Below, piece by piece: positions 1 through 6,904 of a DNA stretch of 64,000 nucleotides (position 1 is its first letter; the number at the start of each line of letters is the position of its first letter). Source of the DNA: Pseudomonas sp. v388 (lineage in GTDB: Bacteria; Pseudomonadota; Gammaproteobacteria; Pseudomonadales; Pseudomonadaceae). The notes beneath the pieces are model-generated. The model saw only the letters and a list, made by a program, of their open reading frames with translations, ran no database searches and was not told the origin of the DNA. The stretch spans positions 434,001-498,000 of the forward strand of contig NZ_RHQN01000003.1 of the NCBI RefSeq assembly GCF_003935425.1. Direction: 5' to 3'. A program made the translations under genes and the position numbers.

Positions 1-131
1 AAGTAGGTCCACTTGCGGAAATAGGTGATTGCCCCAACAACGGCCAGACCGCCGAGCGCGATCATGGCAAGGGTCACCATGACTATCGGCTCGTGGAACG
101 GTACCGCTTCCCAACTTAGTTTGCCTAACAT
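1..131 (-). CDS. cyoB: Cytochrome o ubiquinol oxidase subunit I, N-terminal part (cut by window edge)
   Basis: Only the first 43 codons lie in the window. They begin [15 protein letters not shown], run through a hydrophobic segment and reach the [10 protein letters not shown] stretch, which matches the N-terminus of CyoB, the haem-copper catalytic subunit of the bo3 quinol oxidase in the inner membrane. The start lies 3 bases after the cyoA stop, the usual cyoAB operon arrangement. The catalytic part is outside the window. Confidence 0.9.
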   Translation of the reverse strand, partial: MLGKLSWEAVPFHEPIVMVTLAMIALGGLAVVGAITYFRKWTY

Positions 132-134
132 CGT

Positions 135-1076
135 TTACTCCTCTGCCCCAGCAGCTGAAATCTTGCCTTTGTCCGCACCTTCGGTACCGGCGACTTCTTT
201 CTCACCATGGACCAGCTTCTTACCTGGATTCATACCTTCATACTTGTCGATGATGATCTGGAACAGGTTAGGAGTGACCGAAGAGTAGAGTTCGACGGGG
301 TTACGTTCGCTAGGTTTGGCCAATACAGCGTATTCAGCCGAGTCAAGCTGTTTAGGTGAATTCTTTACTTCGCTGACCCAGGACTCGAAATCGGCCTGGC
401 TGGTGGCGATAGCCTTGAACTTCATGCCGGTGAAGCCCGCGCCACTGTAGTTCGCGGAGATACCGTTGAATTCGTGGTTCTCGTTGGCGATCAGGTGCAG
501 TTTGGTATGCATGCCCGCCATCGCGTAGATCTGGCCGCCCAGACCCGGAATGAAGAACGAGTTCATCACGGTGTCGGAAGTGACCTGGAAATTGATCGGG
601 GTGTTGGCAGGGAAGACGATCTTGTTGACCGTGGCGATGCCTTGATCCGGATAGATGAACAGCCATTTCCAGTCCATCGAGATGGCCTGGATGGTCACAG
701 GCTTCACGTCGGAGTCAAGAGGACGGTATGGGTCCAGCGAGTGGGTCGACACGTAGGTGTAGTAGCCCAGGAACACCAACAGCAGCATCGGCACGCCCCA
801 GACCGCGATTTCGATCTTGGTGGAGTGCGACCAGTCCGGCGTGTACTTGGCGGCCTTGTTCGTGGAGCGGTATTTCCAGGCGAACACGAGCGTCAGGATG
901 ATGACCGGGATAACGACGATCAGCATCAACAGTGTGGCAATCACGATCAGGTTACGCTGCTCGATCCCCACCTGCCCTTTTGGATCGAGCAGAGGTACGC
1001 CTTCGCATCCACTGAGCAAAAGCATACAGAAAAGGGCCAAGAAGCCAAAAAACCTGGGGTACCTTTTTTCTCTCAT
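135..1076 (-). CDS. cyoA: Cytochrome o ubiquinol oxidase subunit II (lipoprotein)
   Basis: Subunit II of the bo3-type quinol oxidase, the proton-pumping terminal oxidase that passes electrons from ubiquinol to oxygen. The 313-residue product is close to the length of E. coli CyoA. It begins with a lipoprotein signal (lipobox LSGC, Cys24), followed by two membrane helices (about residues 45-70 and 90-110) and a periplasmic cupredoxin-like domain. The family lacks the CuA site of cytochrome c oxidases. I chose the ATG at 1076 because an AGAGGT Shine-Dalgarno sits 7 bases upstream and the lipoprotein signal starts there; the frame stays open upstream to 1172 without a signal peptide. cyoB follows after 3 bases. 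The long upstream gap points to a regulated promoter. Confidence 0.95.
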   Translation of the reverse strand: MREKRYPRFFGFLALFCMLLLSGCEGVPLLDPKGQVGIEQRNLIVIATLLMLIVVIPVIILTLVFAWKYRSTNKAAKYTPDWSHSTKIEIAVWGVPMLLLVFLGYYTYVSTHSLDPYRPLDSDVKPVTIQAISMDWKWLFIYPDQGIATVNKIVFPANTPINFQVTSDTVMNSFFIPGLGGQIYAMAGMHTKLHLIANENHEFNGISANYSGAGFTGMKFKAIATSQADFESWVSEVKNSPKQLDSAEYAVLAKPSERNPVELYSSVTPNLFQIIIDKYEGMNPGKKLVHGEKEVAGTEGADKGKISAAGAEE

Positions 1077-1496
1077 CTCACGACCTCTAAAAGCAGCTTG
1101 CGCGGTGCAGTTGGGTTTCGACCGCCAACACTTCACCCTGCCAGTGCCGGCATCTTTTTTTGAATTGAACAAGGGCCTGCCAGGACGCTTGGAAGCGTAA
1201 CGACAAATCCGGGTTTTGCTGTGGATTCTTATTTTGAGCTGGTGGAAACCGCCCGTGTTTTTACACGGCAGCAGCCTACAGCACGGCCATTATGAGTCCT
1301 CAGAGGCCAGCATTGCGCTGCCTGTTCAGAGTACACAGGGGACGCTCCAGGCCTCAAATTGCTGATCATCAAGCCAGGCTGGACGATAAGTGCTGGCGAT
1401 TGTAGATACGTAAATTTTTAATGACTATGCCTAATTTTGCAACAGTAAATTTCAAATCTTGAAACAATCGTAAGCTATTGATCTTTCGTACACATG
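1077..1496 (-). promoter_or_regulatory. cyo operon upstream region with an Anr-like box
   Basis: No gene is visible in these 420 bases, so they should hold the cyo promoter. At 1359-1372 the sequence TTGCTGATCATCAA matches the FNR/Anr consensus TTGAT-N4-ATCAA at nine of ten fixed positions. Oxygen-dependent control of cyo genes is known in pseudomonads, so an Anr site is plausible, but it rests on one motif. The part near 1400-1490 is AT-rich compared with the neighbours. Confidence 0.35.
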
Positions 1497-1524
1497 AAAA
1501 AGCCCCGTCCAGACGGGGCTTTTT
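1497..1524 (-). terminator. Rho-independent terminator after dsbB
   Basis: A perfect dyad AAAAAGCCCCGTC / GACGGGGCTTTTT with a 2-base centre lies 20 bases beyond the dsbB stop. The T run on the minus strand fits intrinsic termination of dsbB. The A/T tails on both sides would also let it stop plus-strand transcripts. Confidence 0.85.
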
Positions 1525-1543
1525 CAGGCTAAAGCCCTTGTGA

Positions 1544-2053
1544 TCAGTGTGGTCTGCGGCGGTTGCGAATGATGCAGACCGGAACCAGCACGGCAGTCAG
1601 CACGAATGCTACCAGAGCCCATTGGGCAAGTGACAATCCCAGGACGGGCGGGTACGGCGTGCTGCAGAAACCGCTGACCTGAAACCCTAGCGGGAAAACC
1701 GACGCCAGTGGCAAGCCGTCGACGATCGGTTGCAGCGTATCGATCCCGCAGCTGACGGCCGGGTTGGCGAGCACCCAGGCGTGACGGCCAGCGGCGGCGA
1801 TACCGCCCAGGGCACTGAGGGTGACCAGGGTCTCGCACAGGGTAACGCTGCGGCGACCGGGCATTGCGGCGCCGATGAAGGCGAACACGGCGATGAACAG
1901 CAAGGCGTAGCGCTGCAGGATGCACAGCGGGCAAGGCGCTTCACCCAGCACGATCTGCATGTACAGGGCACCGCCGATCAGCGCCAGGCAGATAATGCCC
2001 AGCAGGACCAGGAAGCGTTTTTCGCGTCGTAGGTACAACAGGTTGTCGCTCAT
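1544..2053 (-). CDS. dsbB: Disulfide bond formation protein B
   Basis: Inner-membrane quinone reductase that reoxidises the periplasmic thiol oxidase DsbA and passes electrons to the respiratory chain. The 169-residue protein has four hydrophobic helices. The first periplasmic loop carries the CPLC pair (Cys41, Cys44) and the second loop carries SCGID and GFCSTPYP, which supply the second cysteine pair. All four catalytic cysteines of the family are present. It is a single gene: a terminator follows it and cyoA lies further downstream on the same strand. Start at the ATG at 2053. Confidence 0.93.
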   Translation of the reverse strand: MSDNLLYLRREKRFLVLLGIICLALIGGALYMQIVLGEAPCPLCILQRYALLFIAVFAFIGAAMPGRRSVTLCETLVTLSALGGIAAAGRHAWVLANPAVSCGIDTLQPIVDGLPLASVFPLGFQVSGFCSTPYPPVLGLSLAQWALVAFVLTAVLVPVCIIRNRRRPH

Positions 2054-2544
2054 TCACATACCTTATCGAATTGGGATCGCCACGGGCCGGTCATTGGCCT
2101 GATGGGGCGCGATCATCGGTCCGGCCTCCGCACAACTCAAGCCTCGGCCTGCCATACGGGTGAATTTGCCGGTTGGATGGTTGCAGCACCTGCGCTGATC
2201 ACTCGCGCGGACCGCAACCATACCCATTGCCTGCCAAGGATGCATTCCTTCCTTATATATAGAAGGGTGCGTCACTTTGTCGCACGGCGCGTCGCACTCC
2301 TCGCGAAACCTCTTCTATATATAGCTGCGTCACTTTGTCGCAGGCGGGCGTTTTGTATGTGGGTCGGTGACGGACGAGAAACCGGCTTAACGTCGCGGCG
2401 CCGTGGGGATGGCCGGTAGCAGCGCGTGGCATCGCGGCGCCAGGCTTGCTCTGACCGTCGCCGCCGCCAGTAATTCCCGGCTGCCGCACAAGGCGTAAAA
2501 TCATCACCCGGCCGACTCGCCGCTCCTGCGCTCAGGAAAAAACC
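2054..2544. other. Long dsbB-cheV intergenic region
   Basis: No convincing gene fills this divergent gap. It holds two copies of a TATATATAG plus dyad element (separate entry) and, on the minus strand, a 60-codon frame at 2063-2245 with a good Shine-Dalgarno (AAGGAAGGA) that ends just before dsbB. That frame (MHPWQAMGMVAVRASDQR...) resembles no family I know, so I do not call it a gene. The dsbB promoter must also be here. Confidence 0.4.
2253..2342. repeat. Two direct copies of a TATATATAG + TGCGTCACTTTGTCGCA element
   Basis: The 17-mer TGCGTCACTTTGTCGCA occurs at 2268-2284 and again, identical, at 2326-2342, 58 bases apart. Each copy has a TATATATAG block 5-8 bases to its left (2254-2262 and 2316-2324). 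The 17-mer is an imperfect dyad (TGCGTCA / TGTCGCA, six of seven positions paired), so it looks like a protein-binding site rather than a chance repeat. A diverged copy lies before the diguanylate cyclase at 18471-18500. I do not recognise the regulator. Confidence 0.6.
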
Positions 2545-2571
2545 TAAAGCAAGCCCGCTACGGGTCGATAA
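2545..2571 (+). promoter_or_regulatory. Sigma-28 (FliA) type promoter for cheV
   Basis: TAAA (2545-2548), a 15-base spacer, then GTCGATAA (2564-2571). This fits the flagellar sigma-28 consensus TAAA-N15-GCCGATAA with one mismatch and the correct spacing. It lies 61 bases before the cheV start, which fits a class of chemotaxis genes that are usually FliA-dependent. Confidence 0.7.
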
Positions 2572-2632
2572 GCTGACATAGCAAGTTGTTCGTCGCCCTG
2601 AGCGATGAAACGTCTACAGCCAGAAGGTTCAT

Positions 2633-3532
2633 ATGTCCTCCAAGAACGCCCGTGCAGATTCGCTTTCCCTGCTCCTCTTCACGTTGCGCAGCGGCAAGCT
2701 GATGGCGATCAATCTGCTCAAGGTCAGCGAGATCATCCCCTGCCCTGCGCTTACCCATTTGCCGGAGTCGCATCCGCACGTCAAAGGCATCGCCACCCTG
2801 CGTGGTTCTTCGCTGTCGGTCATCGACCTGAGCCGTGCGATCGGCGAACGCCCGCTGGCCGACCCCGATGGCGGCTGCCTGATCGTGACCGACGTAAGCC
2901 GTTCCAAGCAAGGTCTGCATGTGCAGGCGGTCAGCAAGATCGTGCATTGCCTGACCACCGACATTCGTCCACCGCCCTATGGCGCCAGCAGCAAATCATT
3001 CATCACCGGCGTGACGCAGGTCGATGGCGTACTGGTGCAGGTGCTGGACATCGAAAAAGTCATCCACGGCATCGCGCCGGCGCAGATTGTCATGCAGTCC
3101 CATGAGTTGTCGATGGAAGATGCCGACGTGCTCGCTCAGGCGCGCATTCTGGTCGTGGACGACAGTCAGGTTGCGCTGCAACAGTCGATCATCACTCTGC
3201 GCAACCTTGGTCTGGAGTGCCACACGGCACGCAGCGCGAAGGACGCCATGGATGTGTTGCTGGATCTGCAGGGCACGGCCAAGCAGATCAACGTGCTGGT
3301 CTCGGACATCGAAATGTCGGAGATGGATGGCTATGCCCTGACGCGCACGTTGCGGGAAACGCCGGACTTCCAGGACCTGTACATTCTGCTGCACACCTCG
3401 CTGGACAGTGCGATGAACAGTGAAAAGGCCAAGGTCGCCGGCGCTAATGCAGTGCTGACCAAGTTTTCCTCGCCCGAGTTGACCAAATGCCTGATCCAGG
3501 CGGCGCGGACGGTCGTGGCCCAAGGTATTTGA
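2633..3532 (+). CDS. cheV: Chemotaxis coupling protein CheV (CheW-REC)
   Basis: Couples methyl-accepting receptors to the CheA kinase and carries a receiver domain that tunes the coupling. The 299-residue protein has an N-terminal CheW-like domain (about residues 8-150) and a C-terminal receiver (about 170-295). The receiver shows the acidic pair in VVDDS (Asp176, Asp177), the phospho-acceptor Asp225 in VSDIEMSEMDGY and a lysine in LTKFSS. The start has an AGAAGG ribosome site 5 bases upstream. A sigma-28-type promoter precedes it. The gene stands alone, away from the main chemotaxis operon, as extra cheV genes in Pseudomonas often do. Which receptors it serves cannot be read from the sequence. 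Confidence 0.9.
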   Translation: MSSKNARADSLSLLLFTLRSGKLMAINLLKVSEIIPCPALTHLPESHPHVKGIATLRGSSLSVIDLSRAIGERPLADPDGGCLIVTDVSRSKQGLHVQAVSKIVHCLTTDIRPPPYGASSKSFITGVTQVDGVLVQVLDIEKVIHGIAPAQIVMQSHELSMEDADVLAQARILVVDDSQVALQQSIITLRNLGLECHTARSAKDAMDVLLDLQGTAKQINVLVSDIEMSEMDGYALTRTLRETPDFQDLYILLHTSLDSAMNSEKAKVAGANAVLTKFSSPELTKCLIQAARTVVAQGI

Positions 3533-3543
3533 TTCTGGTAATG

Positions 3544-3603
3544 CCCCGCAGGAGCCAGCTTGCTGGTGAACGCGCTTTCGCGACCAAGGTCGCTCCTGCG
3601 GGG
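3544..3603. repeat. REP pair (inverted)
   Basis: An inverted pair of Pseudomonas REP units. Arms CCCCGCAGGAG (3544-3554) and CTCCTGCGGGG (3593-3603) enclose AGCTTGCT- and GCGACCAAGGTCGC-type cores. It lies just after cheV and may act as a 3' end stabiliser or terminator. Confidence 0.8.
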
Positions 3604-3654
3604 AATTCTGCTTCTGCCATAATCGGCGTTCTCACGCTGTTCATGGAGACCGCT

Positions 3655-3975
3655 ATGAAAACCAGAATCCTGCTGCTCGCCACTCTTGCTGCGCTGTCCT
3701 CTCAGGCCAATGCCGCCAGCCCTGATGCCTGGCGCGAGCTGGACAAGGCCGTGACCGCCAGTTGCCTGAAGGCCAGCCAACTCAAGGACAGCAAGGTGGT
3801 CGGCACCGCCGCTCAGTTCGATGACCGGGTCGGTTACAGCGCGCTTATTCTCCAGGGTCGCTATCCGCAAAAGCATATGAAGAACCAGCCCGGCACCGAG
3901 CTGTGCCTGTATAACCGCAAAGCCCGCCAGGCCTATGTCACCGAATGGGACAGCCTCAAGGTCACTGCGCGCTAA
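3655..3975 (+). CDS. Small exported protein of unknown function
   Basis: A 106-residue protein with a clear Sec signal peptide (MKTRILLLATLAALSSQANA, probable cleavage before ASPDAW), so the mature form of about 86 residues should be periplasmic. It contains two cysteines, in ASCLKAS and ELCLYNR, which could form one disulfide. I recognise no catalytic motif. The start was chosen at 3655 because GGAG lies 6 bases upstream and the signal peptide begins there; the open frame itself extends back into cheV. It looks like a conserved Pseudomonas hypothetical protein transcribed alone. Confidence 0.75.
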   Translation: MKTRILLLATLAALSSQANAASPDAWRELDKAVTASCLKASQLKDSKVVGTAAQFDDRVGYSALILQGRYPQKHMKNQPGTELCLYNRKARQAYVTEWDSLKVTAR

Positions 3976-4070
3976 GCTGCTGGCGCACTCTTTGCTACAT
4001 GCCTGTATCCACCGGGTTGGCAGTCAGATTGCTGTCGCTCGGCCTTTGTTGCCTACAGGCTTTCGACACC

Positions 4071-4823
4071 ATGAACATTCAGTTTTCCTGCACCGGTTGC
4101 GGTGGCTGCTGCACTGACCATCATGTTCCGCTCACGCTGACCGAAGCCACACAATGGGCGGCAGACGGCGGCACGGTGATTGTGCTCACCGAAGCCTTCC
4201 TCAACGACGGTTTCGGGCTGCCCGTCGGACAACGGGATCACGCTACACGCCGCTGCGCGCCGGTGCACAGCGGGTCGACCGAAGCGATGGTCGCCATCAC
4301 CTTCGCGGCCTATAACGTCGGGCGTTGCCGGAATCTTGACGCGCAGAACATGTGCCGCATCTACGAGCGGCGCCCGCTGGTGTGCCGGATCTACCCGATG
4401 GAGATCAATCCGCATATCCCGCTGCGCCCGGAAAACAAAGGCTGCCCAACGCAAGCCTGGGAACAGGGCCCGGACCTGATCGTCGGCAGTCGGTTGGTGG
4501 ATACGCAACTGATGGCGCTGATCGAGCAATCCCGCCAGGCCGACCGCGATGACATCGAAGCCAAGCAGGCGATCTGTCAGTTGCTGGGTATTCGCACAAC
4601 GGCTTTGAAAGGCAATGGCTTCGTGGCGTATCTGCCGGACATGAAAGACTTCGCAGCGGCCGTCGGCCAAGTCACGGCCAGTCAGGGCCAGTGGCCGCAG
4701 CCGGCCGGCTGGAAGTTTCACGTGGCAGGCCGGCAGGTGGAGCAAACCCTGCGCGAAGCAGGTGCCGAAGTCACCACCAGTGCTCCGGCTGCCTACCTGT
4801 TCATTCCGTTACAGGCCGCGTAA
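4071..4823 (+). CDS. YkgJ-type cysteine cluster protein
   Basis: The 250-residue protein opens with FSCTGCGGCC (CxxCxxCC) and has further cysteines in GRCRNL, NMCRIYERRPLVCRIYP and KGCPTQ. This is the pattern of the YkgJ / zinc- or iron-binding cluster family (UPF0153), whose cellular role is poorly defined. The start at 4071 puts the cysteine cluster near the N-terminus as in the family; an upstream in-frame extension is not supported because no ribosome site fits it. It converges with the small gene at 4831-5052, and the two stops are only 7 bases apart. Confidence 0.75.
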   Translation: MNIQFSCTGCGGCCTDHHVPLTLTEATQWAADGGTVIVLTEAFLNDGFGLPVGQRDHATRRCAPVHSGSTEAMVAITFAAYNVGRCRNLDAQNMCRIYERRPLVCRIYPMEINPHIPLRPENKGCPTQAWEQGPDLIVGSRLVDTQLMALIEQSRQADRDDIEAKQAICQLLGIRTTALKGNGFVAYLPDMKDFAAAVGQVTASQGQWPQPAGWKFHVAGRQVEQTLREAGAEVTTSAPAAYLFIPLQAA

Positions 4824-4830
4824 TCGAGAA

Positions 4831-5052
4831 TCAGCGCTTGCCCATCGAACGACGGGTTCCGGCCGGAGCCGCGCCCGGAGTCTTGTGATGGCCGGGTTTC
4901 TGCCCTTTCTGATACCACGACTGGCCTTTGTTGGCCTGGGCGAATTCGGAAGGCTTGAAGGGAAAGCTGAACGGCGCAATTGCCGGCTTGTCGCCGTTTT
5001 CCGGCGTCGGGTCGGTTACAACGTCTTCAGCTGTGGTTTCAGGGCTGGTCAT
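4831..5052 (-). CDS. Small conserved Pseudomonas protein of unknown function
   Basis: A 73-residue acidic-to-basic protein. The N-terminal half is acidic and proline-rich (MTSPETTAEDVV), the centre reads FSFPFKPSEFAQ, and the tail is basic (GTRRSMGKR). It has no membrane segment or signal peptide. I know near-identical short proteins as hypotheticals in other pseudomonads, which supports it as a real gene, but no function can be assigned. Confidence 0.7.
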   Translation of the reverse strand: MTSPETTAEDVVTDPTPENGDKPAIAPFSFPFKPSEFAQANKGQSWYQKGQKPGHHKTPGAAPAGTRRSMGKR

Positions 5053-5145
5053 CAGGGCACCGGAGTATCGATTGGGTCGGGCGAACGCCCGCGGGCGCGC
5101 AGCATACCTGAATCGCCAGACAATCGCCCGGGCCTCCGGTCGCCA

Positions 5146-6141
5146 TCACTTGTAGAACAGATCCACCATCACCTCTGCCTCGAAGGGGCCTGCCATCGGC
5201 TTGTTGTGGGTCCAGACCAGTTCGGCGTTGAAGTCCACGCTCGCCGACTGGTCGTTGCCGGTCAACTGCGCCAGATGGAACGGCTCGTTGTAGCGCAGCA
5301 GCGAGCCACGAGCGCTGACGATCTGGATACCCAGCGACGGATTAAGGCCCGGCACCAGCAGATTGCCGGAAAGCGTTCCGGTCACAGGCCGAAAACGTGC
5401 GTTGAGGCTGAAGGGCGAATCGCAGCTGCGGCGGGTGACCAGCGAAAACGGCTGGCGAGCGAATACTTTACCCACCGCCACCTGCTGGATACCAATGGCG
5501 CCGAACTCCAGCGTTTCGGGCACCACTTGCAGCTCGGCGTCGCAGGCAACGAAGCGCAGACCGTTGAGGTTGTTGAGCACATAGCTCAGGCCGCGTCCGC
5601 CGATCGGCTCCGGCCCTTGTGACCCGGCAAGCTGGAACACCGGGTAATCCATCAGGTCGCTGGCCACCCCTGACGGCGGTGTCGCTCCGAACTTCTGGAT
5701 GAACACCGAAAACGCCAGGTTGAACGTGGCCCTGGGGCAGGCGCCGATGTTCGAGTCGCCCTCGTGGCAGGCCGGCAGAAACTGACCGATGGCCAGGCGG
5801 CCGCTGCTTTGCACGTGATCGACGCCGTTGAGGGTCACGCCTGCGCGAATTCCCTGCCCCAGCTGAAGGTTGTCCGGGTTCAGGTAGATGAAAATTTCTT
5901 CCTGCAAGGCCTGCTGACCGTCCTTGGCGCACTCGACCTGGACGTTCAGCCGCTCGGAACGCCAGACCACTTCGCCATTGGGAACCGAAGCGGGGATCGC
6001 CACGCTGCTGCTCAGGTCGTCGCGAATGGCGGTCTGGCCACTGCCTTGGGTCTTGCAGACCAGTGCGTGGCCGGTCGCCGGACCGAGCAACGACAGCAAG
6101 AGGATCGAGCGCATCCAGCGCTGAGTGGACAAAGGGTTCAT
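5146..6141 (-). CDS. Fimbrial tip adhesin / two-domain minor subunit
   Basis: Last gene of a chaperone-usher operon. The 331-residue protein has a signal peptide ending near TGHA (residues 1-26). An N-terminal part of about 170 residues contains several cysteines, and a C-terminal pilin-like domain ends in a beta-strand pattern (FEAEVMVDLFYK) of the kind donated between subunits. A two-domain subunit at the end of such an operon is usually the tip adhesin. The ligand cannot be inferred. The start lies 1 base after the upstream chaperone stop, so the genes are translationally linked. Confidence 0.75.
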   Translation of the reverse strand: MNPLSTQRWMRSILLLSLLGPATGHALVCKTQGSGQTAIRDDLSSSVAIPASVPNGEVVWRSERLNVQVECAKDGQQALQEEIFIYLNPDNLQLGQGIRAGVTLNGVDHVQSSGRLAIGQFLPACHEGDSNIGACPRATFNLAFSVFIQKFGATPPSGVASDLMDYPVFQLAGSQGPEPIGGRGLSYVLNNLNGLRFVACDAELQVVPETLEFGAIGIQQVAVGKVFARQPFSLVTRRSCDSPFSLNARFRPVTGTLSGNLLVPGLNPSLGIQIVSARGSLLRYNEPFHLAQLTGNDQSASVDFNAELVWTHNKPMAGPFEAEVMVDLFYK

Positions 6142-6142
6142 A

Positions 6143-6904
6143 TCAACATTTTTCCTGAGAGTAAGAGTTATCCCGCAGACGGGCGTGGAACGCAGCGTCT
6201 GCCGTGATCGGGGCGCAGTAACCGCGCGGCCCGCCGTAGTCGGTCAGTGCCTCGAAGCGCAGGTGCCGCGCCGGGGCCGCTGTCGACACCGGCCATTGCT
6301 GCGTGGCCCCGGGCGCCAGCAGCAGGTAGTCGCTGATCGGGTGGTTATCCACCGTCAGCGCCTGGAGTGAGGCGTGATAAGGCGTGGGATTGCTGACCTG
6401 CAACATTGACGCGCCGGTAGCCGATGTCGCCAGTTCCCAGCGCAGCGTCTCGGCGGTCAGCGCCGGATCGCCCTGCAGGCCGGGCGGTCGGTAGAACAGA
6501 TTGATCCGCTGGCGCACGGCGATATTGAGCTGATTGACGCCCGCCTTTCGCTGCGGCACCTGGGTGACGTAGAGGTGCAGCAGCGACTCGCGCCCATCCG
6601 GCATGCCCTGGCCCTGATAGATGATGCGCAGCGTCTGCCTGGCGCCTGCGGCCAGTCGCTGCAAAGGCGGCGTGACCACAAAAGGCACGGGGCGGCGTTG
6701 CGCCGGCGCAGTGTCATCGTCGTCTTGCGCAGCGCTCAACACAGCCTGGAGCAAGACGTCCTGCGCGCCCCGATTGGTGGTCTGCATGCCCACCTCCCGA
6801 TCCTTCCCGTCAAAGATCAGACGGGTTCCGGATAAAGCTACCGACGCCTGCGCCCCGGCGCTCGCCATGCACAGCCACAATGCCCAGCTCATCGCGCGAT
6901 TCAT
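6143..6904 (-). CDS. Fimbrial periplasmic chaperone (second, adhesin-side)
   Basis: PapD/FimC-like chaperone that captures subunits in the periplasm by donor-strand complementation and delivers them to the usher. The 253-residue product has a signal peptide ending AGAQA, followed by the family pattern: an N-terminal Ig domain, VVTPPLQRLAAGARQTLRI, QRINLFYRP and a second domain. I took the ATG at 6904, whose ATGA overlaps the usher stop and has GGTGG 7 bases upstream; a GTG two codons earlier is less well placed. This is the second chaperone of the operon, as in the P. aeruginosa cupB cluster. Confidence 0.85.
   Translation of the reverse strand: MNRAMSWALWLCMASAGAQASVALSGTRLIFDGKDREVGMQTTNRGAQDVLLQAVLSAAQDDDDTAPAQRRPVPFVVTPPLQRLAAGARQTLRIIYQGQGMPDGRESLLHLYVTQVPQRKAGVNQLNIAVRQRINLFYRPPGLQGDPALTAETLRWELATSATGASMLQVSNPTPYHASLQALTVDNHPISDYLLLAPGATQQWPVSTAAPARHLRFEALTDYGGPRGYCAPITADAAFHARLRDNSYSQEKC

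Noticed and set aside
2102-2419. 105-codon plus-strand frame in the dsbB-cheV gap
   Set aside because: No ribosome site and no family; it runs across the duplicated dyad element.
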